Under the pieces are notes generated by a model. It did not search any database, was not told the DNA's origin, and was given only the letters and a program-made list of their open reading frames with translations. Of a stretch of DNA of 64,000 nucleotides, positions 1 to 8,483 are shown one piece after another. Position 1 is the first letter of the stretch, and each line of letters starts with the position of its first letter. Source of the DNA: G965220205 sp965220205 (GTDB lineage Bacteria > Chloroflexota > Dehalococcoidia > Lucifugimonadales > Australimonadaceae). The stretch is taken from the NCBI GenBank assembly GCA_965220205.1, contig OZ244812.1, positions 930,001-994,000 on the forward strand, in the 5' to 3' direction. Made by a program: the position numbers and the translations under genes.

Positions 1-78
1 GTCGGGCGCCAGCGCATCATGGTTACGACGATACCACCGCACGGAGACCGGCGCAATCGCATAGGCGCGCGCCCCAGC

Positions 79-677
79 CTAGGGAACCTCTGAACAACTC
101 CGTCGTCCGTTCCCCTTAGCCTGTCTTGAGCCTGTCAAACGGGGGCCACGAGCGGATTAGGGGGTCCCGGGAGCCCCTCCCTCTGTCATTCCCGACGCCT
201 AGGCCGGGAATCCAGGGCGAACGCGGACCTCCCCGCCTGTCGCCGCCATGACAACTGCCCGTTGCCCAATCGCCCCCTCGCCCTTACTCTATCCTAACGG
301 CCCAACTCAGGCGTCTGCCTCGTCGCCGGCCTCCGGCCCCGTCCCAGAGACACAGAATGACACAGATGGAAAGAATCCAGCCCTCGCCCGCCTCCGGCCT
401 CTCGGCCCAGATCCAGAGGAGGGATGGCTCAAAATGGCTCAGAATGGCTCACTCTGGAAGAAATTCCCCGCGCGCCGCTCGTAAATCCATGCATCTACGA
501 GTAAACGCCCTATGCCATTCCGGGGCATTCGCGTCAATTCCCGTCCTTCCCGTACGCCATTCGCGTCCTTCCGTGCGCAAACACCAGAGTTTACGGAACA
601 ACTCCCTTCGCCCGTTCGCCCTGGGCCTGCCGGTGGGCGTGGGGGGTTCCCAGTCTCACTTGTTCAGAGATTCCTAG
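79..677. mobile_element. MITE-like element with terminal inverted repeats
   Basis: No gene is seen in this stretch. The left end reads CTAGGGAACCTCTGAACAA and the right end, reverse-complemented, reads CTAGGAATCTCTGAACAA, so the two ends are inverted repeats of about 18 bp. The same ends bound a shorter element at 30139-30299 and appear once at 50755-50772. The interior contains a degenerate 'gcctgtcttgagcctgtc' repeat (about 120-140), an ATTCCCG/CGGGAAT hairpin (about 187-213) and a copy of the phased-decamer element (about 240-576). There is no transposase, so mobilisation would have to be in trans. Calling it a MITE is inference from structure. Confidence 0.6.
240..576 (+). repeat. phased-decamer/hairpin repeat, copy 1 (nested in the TIR element)
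   Basis: Three ATGGCTCA units start at 424, 434 and 444, exactly 10 bp apart. About 25 bp later comes CTCGTAAA (479-486), then TACGAGT (498-504), an inverted repeat able to form a hairpin. ATTC/TTCC motifs at about 10-bp steps follow (517-550). The same order of parts is seen at 61434-61680 and, reversed, at 22600-22935 and 32860-33335. Short reading frames across it look spurious. Confidence 0.6.
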
Positions 678-771
678 CCGAGTCTGTACGTTGCCCACCG
701 AATGACGTAGGCTCGGGCCCGGGCGACCCGAAGCTGGCAGCCTCGAAAGAGAGAGAAGAGGGAGAAGGGCG

Positions 772-1956
772 ATGAGCTACAACGGACACGTGGTCATCGA
801 CGCGGACTCGCACATCCGGGAGTACTGGGACTTCGACCGGACCTACAGGGAGAACATGGACCCGGAGTACCGGGAGAAGTACGACCAGTTCAGCCGCGCG
901 GTGAAGTCGCACCAGCCGCGGCCCGGAGCGGTCGGCATCGGCGAGATACTCTGGCCCCGCCTTCCGGGACACCCGATGGGCGTCTACGACGCGTTCGCGG
1001 TGAAACGGCCCGCGGGCGACGAGCTCATGTCCCGGCGCGAGGGGGCGAAGGGGCCCAACGGCTCCATGACGGGCAGAGGCGTCGAGATCGACAACTCGTG
1101 CAACTGGGACCCGGCGGTCCGCCTGCAAGACATGGATAAGGCCGGGATCGACGTCAGCGTGATGTTCGCAAGCCAATCGGACGGCTACTGCATGCTGGAC
1201 GACGTCGGCTTCGAGAGCGCGCTCCAACGGGCGTACCACCGCTACATGAGCGACTACTGCGCGGACTCCAACGGCAGGCTGTTCTGGATTGCCAACTCCA
1301 ACCTGCGCGACATCCCTGAGTCGGTCGGGCAGCTGCGCCGCTGGATCGAGGACGAGCACTTCGCAGGCATGTTCATCCCGCGGGCGTGCCCGGACGGGAG
1401 CATGCTCGACCACCCGTCACTGCATCCGCTCTTCGCCGCGTCGCAAGAGCTGGACATGCCCATCTGGGTGCACGGCGGCTCGAACCGCCCGCCGCTCACG
1501 CCCTGGGTGAGCGCGCCCAACGGCGTCTACCACGCGTTGGGCGGGCAGTACGCCATGGCGTCCCTGATCGGCGGGGGCGTATTCGACCTGTTCCCGGAGC
1601 TGCGCATCGGCCTGTTCGAGAGCTTCGGCGGCTGGATGCCCTACTTCGTCGAGAAGCTGGACGACAGCTTCACGCCGGGCTCGGCGCTAACGCCGTTCCT
1701 CAAGCGCACCCCATCCGACATCGTGGCGAGCGGGCAGCTGTTCTGCTCCATCGACGCCGACGAGAGCCAGATCGAGCACGCGATCGACGAGCTCGGCGAG
1801 CACCTGTGGCTCTTCACGACGGACTACCCGCACCCCGGCTCGCCGTGGCCCGACGGGCTGTCGATGGTCACCGAGCGCACGCGCATGTCCGAGGGCGCCA
1901 AGATCAAGCTGCTCGGCGAGAACGCGAAGCGGTTCCTCCCGAAGCTGGCCGCGTAG
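772..1956 (+). CDS. amidohydrolase family 2 metal-dependent hydrolase
   Basis: Encodes 394 residues with the TIM-barrel amidohydrolase_2 pattern: an N-terminal DADSHI motif (about residues 10-15) that supplies the first metal ligands, a mid-barrel WVHGG histidine, and a C-terminal TTDYPHP with the conserved Asp. Members hydrolyse or decarboxylate cyclic acids and esters, for example in ring-cleavage pathways; the substrate here cannot be read from the sequence. The ATG follows a GAGAAGGG Shine-Dalgarno about 5 nt upstream. A bicupin gene follows on the same strand after about 120 bp, and the two could be co-transcribed. It is a distant paralogue of the amidohydrolases at 54878 and 56050. Confidence 0.88.
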   Translation: MSYNGHVVIDADSHIREYWDFDRTYRENMDPEYREKYDQFSRAVKSHQPRPGAVGIGEILWPRLPGHPMGVYDAFAVKRPAGDELMSRREGAKGPNGSMTGRGVEIDNSCNWDPAVRLQDMDKAGIDVSVMFASQSDGYCMLDDVGFESALQRAYHRYMSDYCADSNGRLFWIANSNLRDIPESVGQLRRWIEDEHFAGMFIPRACPDGSMLDHPSLHPLFAASQELDMPIWVHGGSNRPPLTPWVSAPNGVYHALGGQYAMASLIGGGVFDLFPELRIGLFESFGGWMPYFVEKLDDSFTPGSALTPFLKRTPSDIVASGQLFCSIDADESQIEHAIDELGEHLWLFTTDYPHPGSPWPDGLSMVTERTRMSEGAKIKLLGENAKRFLPKLAA

Positions 1957-2077
1957 CCGTCGGCGGGACCTACCCGAACACATAAACGCCGAGGGCGGCG
2001 CCCGATGGCGCCGCCCTTGGCCCGCCCCGAATGCCGGGATCTCGAAAGCCCCGCCTATGGGACGAGGAGGCGCGCCC

Positions 2078-3193
2078 GTGCAGCAGTCCGTGGACCGATG
2101 GCAAGACTATTGGGCAATCACGCCCCGGTACGAGCGCTGGATCGAGTCGCTGGACGTGCCCATCCATCGCGCCTACTACGTGCAGGACCTCCGCACGATC
2201 GAGGTCGGACCGTGGGAGGAGCGAGAGTGCAACGCGGCGGTCGTTGTCCTGGAAGGCAACAAGGACTTCATGGAGACGCGGGTGACGGAGATTCCGCCTG
2301 CCGCCGCACTGCCCCCTTTCAAGTTCAGCCTCGACGACATCGTCTACGTGCTCTCCGGCCACGGACTCACCACCGTTTGGGCCTACGAGGGCGGACCGAA
2401 GCATACGTTTGAGTGGCAGCCCCACTCGCTGTTCTTCATCCCGCGGAACTACTCGTATCAGCTCTCGAACGCCCAGGGCCACGAGCCGGCCCGCCTGCTG
2501 CACTACAACTACCTGCCGATGGCCATGTCCATCACGCCGGAGCCGTCGTTCTTCTTCAACAACCCCGACCTCGAGCCGAGCATCGACATCATGGGCGGCG
2601 AGGAGCACAACGTGTACTCCGAGGCGAAATGGGTGGCGAACGCTCGACGGCGCAGGTCGGGCGGCTGGGTTGCGAGCTTCTTCCCCGACCTCATGGCGTT
2701 CGACAAGCTCCACGGGAACGACACGATGGCGCCGCTTCCCAATCTGTCCTACTGCCTGCCGAACATCACGTCGCTTAGGATCGGCGGTCGCGTTCTGCCT
2801 TCCGGGACGTACAAGCCGGCGCACTACCACGGCGCGGGCGCAATCATCGTCATACCCGGCGGCGAGGGCTTCTCGCTCATGTGGCCCGTGTTCGACGAAT
2901 CACAGGAGAAGCTGCTCATCCCGTGGCAAGAGGGCAGCCTCATCGGGCCGCCCAACCTTTGGTACCACCAGCACATGAACGTCGGACCGCAGCAGACGCG
3001 CTACATCACGCTGCACCCCGCCCGGCACATCGAACCCGAGTACGGGGGCAGCGGCATCAAGTACTTCAACGAGGACCCGTGGGTGCGGCAGACGTTCGAG
3101 GCCGAGCTCGCCAAGCGCGGCGTGAAGAGCCAGATGCCCCCGCAGCTCTACACCGACCCCGACTTCAAGTGGGAGGCCCCCGGCGACGACTAG
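2078..3193 (+). CDS. bicupin-domain protein
   Basis: About 371 residues with two cupin-like beta-barrel halves. The N-terminal half (about residues 45-150) has a DDIVYVLSG segment but poor histidine motifs. The C-terminal half (about 230-330) has PAHYHGAGAIIVIPGGEG, a typical metal-binding cupin motif 1, and a later NLWYHQHMN. I chose the GTG at 2078 because GAGGAGG lies 7 nt upstream; the in-frame ATG at 2057 would put that Shine-Dalgarno inside the gene. Bicupins of this type include dioxygenases and isomerases acting on small aromatic or keto acids. The neighbouring amidohydrolase suggests a shared catabolic role, but the reaction is unknown. Confidence 0.75.
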   Translation: MQQSVDRWQDYWAITPRYERWIESLDVPIHRAYYVQDLRTIEVGPWEERECNAAVVVLEGNKDFMETRVTEIPPAAALPPFKFSLDDIVYVLSGHGLTTVWAYEGGPKHTFEWQPHSLFFIPRNYSYQLSNAQGHEPARLLHYNYLPMAMSITPEPSFFFNNPDLEPSIDIMGGEEHNVYSEAKWVANARRRRSGGWVASFFPDLMAFDKLHGNDTMAPLPNLSYCLPNITSLRIGGRVLPSGTYKPAHYHGAGAIIVIPGGEGFSLMWPVFDESQEKLLIPWQEGSLIGPPNLWYHQHMNVGPQQTRYITLHPARHIEPEYGGSGIKYFNEDPWVRQTFEAELAKRGVKSQMPPQLYTDPDFKWEAPGDD

Positions 3194-3283
3194 CAATCGC
3201 CCATCGGAGCGCGCTCGCCGGGAGTCTCGCGATTGCGAGCGCATCCGGCGGGGCGCTCCATTGACGCCGCGGGACCGCCGGGG

Positions 3284-3841
3284 CTACGCCTCGACAGCTA
3301 ACTCCAGCGGCTGACCGTTCAGCGTCGCCGTCGCCGTGACCTGGACCGGACTGATCAGCGATTGCAGCGTGTAGCAGCTCGCCTCGGCCATGCGCACCAG
3401 GCGCCCGATCCGCTCCGCGGATTCGCCCGACTCGACGTCGATCGCGGTCACGACCTCGGCCGCGCCGCCGGTGATGGTCCCGGCCAGCGCCGAGCCCTCG
3501 CGGTAGAAGTGCGTCTTCTGGGAGATGCGCGCCTTCTCGAAGGGGATCTTCAGCATCTCTCCCAACCGGGAGAGCTGGGTGAGCATTCAGAACGCGATGC
3601 CCGCGCTGAAGTAGGCCAGCGGCGGCGGCGCCTCGTCGTCGCCGCCCAGTTGTGCGCCCTCGTCGCAGTACATCTCGAAGCCGCCGCCCCGCGTGTTCCT
3701 CACAACGGCCCGCTTCTGCTGCCGCTCCAGCGTTTCGGCCTCGACGTTCAGGATGATGTCCCGCCTCGTGCCGTCCGTGGGCCTCGACGGCTGGGCGTCC
3801 GGAACGTCGAGGGGCTCGAGCTTTCGGACGATGTGTTCCAT
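3284..3841 (-). CDS. OsmC-family peroxiredoxin-like protein, candidate selenoprotein (in-frame UGA)
   Basis: One reading frame of 185 residues, interrupted only by a UGA at 3589-3587 (residue 85). The UGA follows AYFSAGIAF, where OsmC/Ohr proteins carry the peroxidatic Cys, and precedes MLTQLSRLGEML, the helix after that Cys. The second conserved Cys is present (AEASCYTLQ, residue 156). The start ATG at 3841 has a GGGAGG Shine-Dalgarno about 6 nt upstream, while the ATG right after the UGA has none, so two separate genes are unlikely. A hairpin that fits the bacterial SECIS rules starts 12 nt after the UGA. TGA is a normal stop elsewhere here (rpiB, glmS), so the code is not altered genome-wide. 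OsmC proteins reduce organic hydroperoxides with a Cys pair; OsmC-like selenoproteins are known from marine metagenomes. The alternative is a nonsense mutation. Confidence 0.8.
3551..3577 (-). promoter_or_regulatory. putative bacterial SECIS element
   Basis: On the minus strand, CTCTCCC (3574-3568), loop GGTT (3567-3564) and GGGAGAG (3563-3557) form a perfect 7-bp stem. CAG/CTG extends it across a 3-nt bulge (3577-3551). The loop begins 19 nt after the UGA and its first two bases are GG. The known bacterial SECIS model asks for an apical loop 16-37 nt downstream of UGA with a G in the first two loop positions, and this hairpin meets both. Confidence 0.65.
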
Positions 3842-4093
3842 GTGGACCTCCCTACCCGCGTGCGCGGGAACGAGGGCAGTATAGCCCCCGTCAAGGCAGC
3901 GCACACTCATGCAGGCGATTGCCGCGTCCGCCGCTTCGTACTTGACGCCGATTTGCCCATTGCCGCATCATCCTAGGTCGTTAGCCTGGCTCCGTTCTCT
4001 CCCCGCTCATGCCCTGGCCACGCCATGCCCGTAGTCCAACTCCGCCTAACTACCTGCTCCACACCCGTGCTTGACAGAGGACACGTGATCCCT

Positions 4094-7000
4094 ATGCGCA
4101 TGGCGCCGAGGCTGCTCGCAGTCGCCTTCGCAGTCCTGTTCGCCGCCGCCCTTGCCGGGTGCGGTCCGGGGACGCCGGAGGCCAGCTTCACGGCAGCGCC
4201 CAGCGAAGGCAGCGCTCCCCTAACAGTGCAATTCACCGACACGTCAGAGAACAGCCCCGAGTCGTGGGCATGGGACTTCGGCGACGGCGCATCCTCCACC
4301 GAGCAGTCGCCCATCCACACGTACGATTCCGCGGGGACCTACGACGTCGCCCTCGTCGCGTCGAACGACGACGGAAGCAGCACGGCGGAGGTCAGCCGCG
4401 CTGTCACGGTGGGTCCCAGCGAACTCACGGCGGTCCGGCTCTCCGATGACGCCCTGGCCATCGAGGTGGGCGGCGCGCATGCGGTCTCCGTCTTGGCAGT
4501 CGATGCGTTCGGCAACGAGATCACCGACGCGGACGTGAGTTGGAGCCTGGCGGCAGGCGGCTCAGTGGACGCTACTGGAACGGTGACCGCGGGCACGGTC
4601 GCGGGCGACTTCGACGACGCGTTGACCGTCACTGTCGCCGGAGGTTCGACGACGCTCACGGCGTCCGCTTCGCTCACGGTGCTGCCGGGCCCGCTGGCAA
4701 GCGCCGATGTCTCGCTCTCCGAGTTCGCGGCCGGAGAGTCACGGCAGCTCGGCGCTGCTGCGCACGACCGCCACGGCAACGTCATCGACGACGCCGAGGT
4801 GCAGTGGACGGCGGCGTCCGGCGGAGCAATCGACGACGGCGGTGTATTCACCGCGGGTCCCCAGGCGGGAACATTCTCCGACGCGGTCGTGGCGACCGTG
4901 GCGCAGGGCGGCGAGACGCTCACCGTGGCGCATGACGTGACGGTGCTGCCTGGCCCGTTGGCGTCGGTCGCGATAGACCCTGCGGAGCCCACGGTCGTCG
5001 CCGGCGGCAAGACCGCACTATCGTTCATCGCCGCCGACGCCTACGGCAACCCTCTGGCGCCCGTCAACGTCCGCTGGGACGCGGACACGCGCGCGGGCGC
5101 AATCGGACTCGACGGCAACTTCACCGCGACAACGAAAGCGGGCACGTACGAGACCGCCGTCCGCGTCGTCGTGACAATGGACGGCGTCACCCAGACCGGC
5201 GACGCGGATATCACGGTCACGAGGGGCCCCCTCTCCATACTCGCCATTTCGACCGACGAAGCCTCTGTGGAAGTAGGCGGCATGGCAGCGTTCACAGCCA
5301 CCGCGGCCGACGCTTTCGGCAACCCGTTCCCGACCGACGCGACCGGCTGGTCGACCATCGACGGCCACCAGATCGACCAAGCCGGTCTGTTCGTGGCAGG
5401 CACGACGGCCGGCGTCGCGACGGTAAGGGCGCGTCTCACCTCCCGCGGGAGCTCCGCAACCGCAATGGCGACGGTCGAGGTCCTGCCCGGTCCGCTGGCG
5501 CGCGTGGCGCTCCAGCCGGAGGCGGGCGCTGTCGAGGCGGGCGAAACGCTCCAGTTCACCGCAGTCGCGATGGACGAGCACGGCAACACGCTCGACGGGC
5601 TGCCAATCGCCTGGCGCTCGCGGTCAGCGGGAGGGAGCGTCGATGGGAACGGCGCGCTGACCGCGAGCGTGCGCGCAGGCGAGTACGGCGCGACGGTCGA
5701 GGCAACAGCCGCCCAAGACTCGGCCTCGTTCACCGCCGTAGCGCCGGTCACCGTCGTGCCGGGGCCGCTCAGCCAGGTCGTGATGGGTCCCGAGAGCGTC
5801 AGCTTGGGAATGGGGATGAGCCAGCAGTACGCGGCGGTTGCGGGCGACCGCTTCGGCAACCTCATCGACGAGTTCGAACTCGTGTGGACCGCGACGGCGG
5901 GGACCATCAGCGAAGACGGGCTGTTCACCGCGCCTGATACGCCGGACGACTACGAGGACACGGTCACAGTCTCTGTCACCAGCGACGGCGTGACCGCGAC
6001 AGCGTCGGGCGACGTGACAATCGAGCCGGACCGCGTTGCGTTCATCTCGACCAGAAACGAGGACGAAGCCGCGGATATCTACCTGATGGCGGCGGATGGG
6101 AGCGACGTTCGGCGCGTGACCTTTGACTTCAACGCCTACTCCCCGAAGTGGTCCCCCGACGGCAGGCGCCTAGTCTTCGAGATTCCCGGGGCGGGAATCT
6201 ACGCTACGAGCGATGACGGCGAGGGCACGACCGCCATAGTGAGGAGCTCCTTCGCCAGAAGCGAGGTTGGCGCGCCCGTCGAGCCTGCGTGGTCCCCCGA
6301 CGGCAACAGCATCGCGTTCGTGTCCAGATCGTTCGCGTTTAGCCCGGGAAGCTTCTCCAGCGTACGCAGAGATATCTACGTGGCTGACGTCAACGGCGAG
6401 AGGATCACGCAACTCACCAACACACCGGGCACCGCTGAGTACGCGCCGTCGTGGTCGCCGGACGGCAAGATGATTGTCTACGACCGCACGGTCCCGGCCA
6501 CGGAGGGCGACATCTGGGTCATGAACGCCGACGGCTCCGGCCAGCGGGAGCTCTTCTCCTCCGTCGAGAACGAGACCTACCCGTCCTTCTCGCCGGACGG
6601 CTCGAAGATCGTGTTCAGCTCGTCGCAGGACGGCGATTCGGAGATCTACGTCATTGACGCGACCGGGGAAGGCCTCAGGAAGCTCACGGGCAACACCTAC
6701 GCGGATTGGGCGCCCCATTGGTCCGCCGATGGCAGCCAGATCGTCTTCGCCTCGGACCGTAACGGCGACGACGAAATCTTTGTCATGTCCGCCGACGGGA
6801 CCGACGAGGTCGCGCTCACCGACGACGACGCTACTGACAGGTCTCCTGCGTGGTCCCCGCGCAAGCGGGGCGTGAGCATCACGGCCGCGTCGTTGGCGCT
6901 CCCTGCCGGCACCCCCGCGATACGGCCCGCAAGCGAGGTCGTTGCGGAGGCGCGAGCCTCCATAGTCGGCATAGAACTAGGCGACGGCGGCAGCGGCTCC

Positions 7001-8332
7001 GGGTTCATCATTGACCCCACGGGGCTCGTGCTCACCGACAACCACGTGATCGAGGGAAGCGACGAACTCACGGTGCTGCTCGACGACGGCACAGAGCTGA
7101 GCGCATACGTCATCGGCCGCGACCTGATCCGCGACCTCGCCGTCCTCGGGATCAGGTCCGAGGACGGAACGCCGTTCCCCACCATCTCGCTGACTTCCCG
7201 CCCGATCGGCCTAGCCGATCAGGTGGTCGCGTTGGGCTTGCCATTGGGCTCGGATGTGATCACGGCCACGTCCGGGCTGGTGTCGGCGCTGCGGACAGAC
7301 GAGGGAACCAACACCACGTTGGTCCAGACGGAGGCAGCCGTGAACCCCGGCAACAGCGGCGGGCCACTCGTGAACCTCCAAGGCGAGGTGGTCGGCATCA
7401 TTGTGTCCAAGCTGGTCCACGTAGTCATCGAAGGCGTCGGGTTCGCCGTCTCGGCGGCGACCATCAACACCTACCTCGACCGGCTGATCGCCGGCGAGAC
7501 CATCGGCGCGGCGATCGCCAACAAAGACCCCGACGTCTCTCCGGACGGGTTCAAGGTTGCGTTCGCATCCGACCGGACCGGCGACTGGGAAATCTACGTG
7601 GTGGGGGTCGACGGGACCGGGCTCGCCCGCGTGACGTTCAACAGAGGCAACGACGCCCGTCCCGTCTGGTCGCCCGACGGCTCGAAGATTGCTTTCGAGT
7701 CCGACCGCAACGACAACTGGGAAATCTACGTAGCGAACGCAGACGGCACGAACCCAACACGCCTGACAGACGACCCCGGCGCCGACCGCAACCCCGTCTG
7801 GTCCCCCGACGGCTCGCAGATCGCGTTCGATTCGGACCGCGACGGCAACACCGACGTCTACACGGTCAACGCCGAGGACGGCTCGGAGCCCACCCGCATC
7901 ACCACTGATGACGCAGTCGACGACCAACCCACCTGGTCGCCGGACGGCACGCGCATCGCGTTCCGTTCGTGGCGCGATGGCGACTCGGAAATCTATGCGG
8001 TGAACCTGGACATGACAGACCTCAACATGACAGACCTCGACATGACAGACCTCGCGCGCCTGACATCCTCCCCCGGATCCGATACGCGACCGTCCTGGTC
8101 GCCCGACGGCACGCGGATTCTGTTCAGTTCCACGCGCGACGACAACCAGGAGATCTACGTCATGAACGCCGATGGTTCCGAGGCGGCGCGTCTTACCGAG
8201 AACACCGTCGCGGACCACTCGCCGCGCTGGTTCGCCGACGGGTCGCGTGTCGTCTTCGTGTCACGCCGCGACGGCTACGATCAGGTCTACGAGATGAACC
8301 CGGACGGCTCGGCCCCACGGCGCATCACCTAG
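4094..8332 (+). CDS. giant lipoprotein: PKD + Big-like repeats + TolB-type propeller with nested HtrA-like protease
   Basis: About 1412 residues. The N-terminus is a lipoprotein signal (LLAVAFAVLFAAALAGC). Then come a PKD domain (about 30-115, with WDFGDG), about six Big/invasin-like repeats joined by 'LPGPLA' linkers (about 120-640), and PD40/TolB-type blades with WSPDG (about 650-930). A trypsin-like DegP/HtrA domain (about 950-1135) has His984 in TDNHV, Asp1014 in RDLAVL and Ser1088 in NPGNSGGP. Further propeller blades run to the end. No PDZ domain is seen. The likely location is the outer cell surface. The start at 4094 was chosen because the signal peptide begins there; the longer frame from 4025 is less likely. 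The role may be surface protein processing or sensing; this is inference. Confidence 0.85.
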   Translation: MRMAPRLLAVAFAVLFAAALAGCGPGTPEASFTAAPSEGSAPLTVQFTDTSENSPESWAWDFGDGASSTEQSPIHTYDSAGTYDVALVASNDDGSSTAEVSRAVTVGPSELTAVRLSDDALAIEVGGAHAVSVLAVDAFGNEITDADVSWSLAAGGSVDATGTVTAGTVAGDFDDALTVTVAGGSTTLTASASLTVLPGPLASADVSLSEFAAGESRQLGAAAHDRHGNVIDDAEVQWTAASGGAIDDGGVFTAGPQAGTFSDAVVATVAQGGETLTVAHDVTVLPGPLASVAIDPAEPTVVAGGKTALSFIAADAYGNPLAPVNVRWDADTRAGAIGLDGNFTATTKAGTYETAVRVVVTMDGVTQTGDADITVTRGPLSILAISTDEASVEVGGMAAFTATAADAFGNPFPTDATGWSTIDGHQIDQAGLFVAGTTAGVATVRARLTSRGSSATAMATVEVLPGPLARVALQPEAGAVEAGETLQFTAVAMDEHGNTLDGLPIAWRSRSAGGSVDGNGALTASVRAGEYGATVEATAAQDSASFTAVAPVTVVPGPLSQVVMGPESVSLGMGMSQQYAAVAGDRFGNLIDEFELVWTATAGTISEDGLFTAPDTPDDYEDTVTVSVTSDGVTATASGDVTIEPDRVAFISTRNEDEAADIYLMAADGSDVRRVTFDFNAYSPKWSPDGRRLVFEIPGAGIYATSDDGEGTTAIVRSSFARSEVGAPVEPAWSPDGNSIAFVSRSFAFSPGSFSSVRRDIYVADVNGERITQLTNTPGTAEYAPSWSPDGKMIVYDRTVPATEGDIWVMNADGSGQRELFSSVENETYPSFSPDGSKIVFSSSQDGDSEIYVIDATGEGLRKLTGNTYADWAPHWSADGSQIVFASDRNGDDEIFVMSADGTDEVALTDDDATDRSPAWSPRKRGVSITAASLALPAGTPAIRPASEVVAEARASIVGIELGDGGSGSGFIIDPTGLVLTDNHVIEGSDELTVLLDDGTELSAYVIGRDLIRDLAVLGIRSEDGTPFPTISLTSRPIGLADQVVALGLPLGSDVITATSGLVSALRTDEGTNTTLVQTEAAVNPGNSGGPLVNLQGEVVGIIVSKLVHVVIEGVGFAVSAATINTYLDRLIAGETIGAAIANKDPDVSPDGFKVAFASDRTGDWEIYVVGVDGTGLARVTFNRGNDARPVWSPDGSKIAFESDRNDNWEIYVANADGTNPTRLTDDPGADRNPVWSPDGSQIAFDSDRDGNTDVYTVNAEDGSEPTRITTDDAVDDQPTWSPDGTRIAFRSWRDGDSEIYAVNLDMTDLNMTDLDMTDLARLTSSPGSDTRPSWSPDGTRILFSSTRDDNQEIYVMNADGSEAARLTENTVADHSPRWFADGSRVVFVSRRDGYDQVYEMNPDGSAPRRIT
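8009..8053 (+). repeat. in-frame 15-bp tandem repeat, three units
   Basis: Three consecutive units of gacatgacagacctc (the second begins aac) encode DMTDL-NMTDL-DMTDL inside a propeller blade of the giant lipoprotein. The period is a multiple of three, so slippage would change length without a frameshift. Confidence 0.85.
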
Positions 8333-8470
8333 CGTTTCGAGACGTTTGACTAGCTCTGGAATGGTAAGCTAACGCCAAATTCTCCGGGATACATGCCCAC
8401 ACCGGGGCGGCCAGCTCCAGCGTGGGCATGACGGAGGAAGCCGCGCCGCCGGAGTCCGGCTCAACGGGGT

Positions 8471-8476
8471 TATACT
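8471..8476 (+). promoter_or_regulatory. -10 box, possible leaderless start
   Basis: TATACT ends 7 nt before the ATG at 8484, and no Shine-Dalgarno is present in between. Transcription would start at or next to the start codon. No good -35 is seen. Confidence 0.45.
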
Positions 8477-8483
8477 CTCGGCC

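Noticed and set aside
248..775. Short plus-strand frames at the left edge
   Set aside because: They lie inside the MITE-like element, have no Shine-Dalgarno, and their composition is that of the repeat.
3284..3910. Two separate short ORFs (3284-3586 and 3587-3910) as independent genes
   Set aside because: They are one OsmC frame split by UGA. The second ATG has no Shine-Dalgarno, and the first needs the downstream half for its second Cys.
4071..4076. TTGACA as a -35 for the giant lipoprotein
   Set aside because: No suitable -10 box lies 16-18 bp downstream; the sequence there is the start of the coding region.
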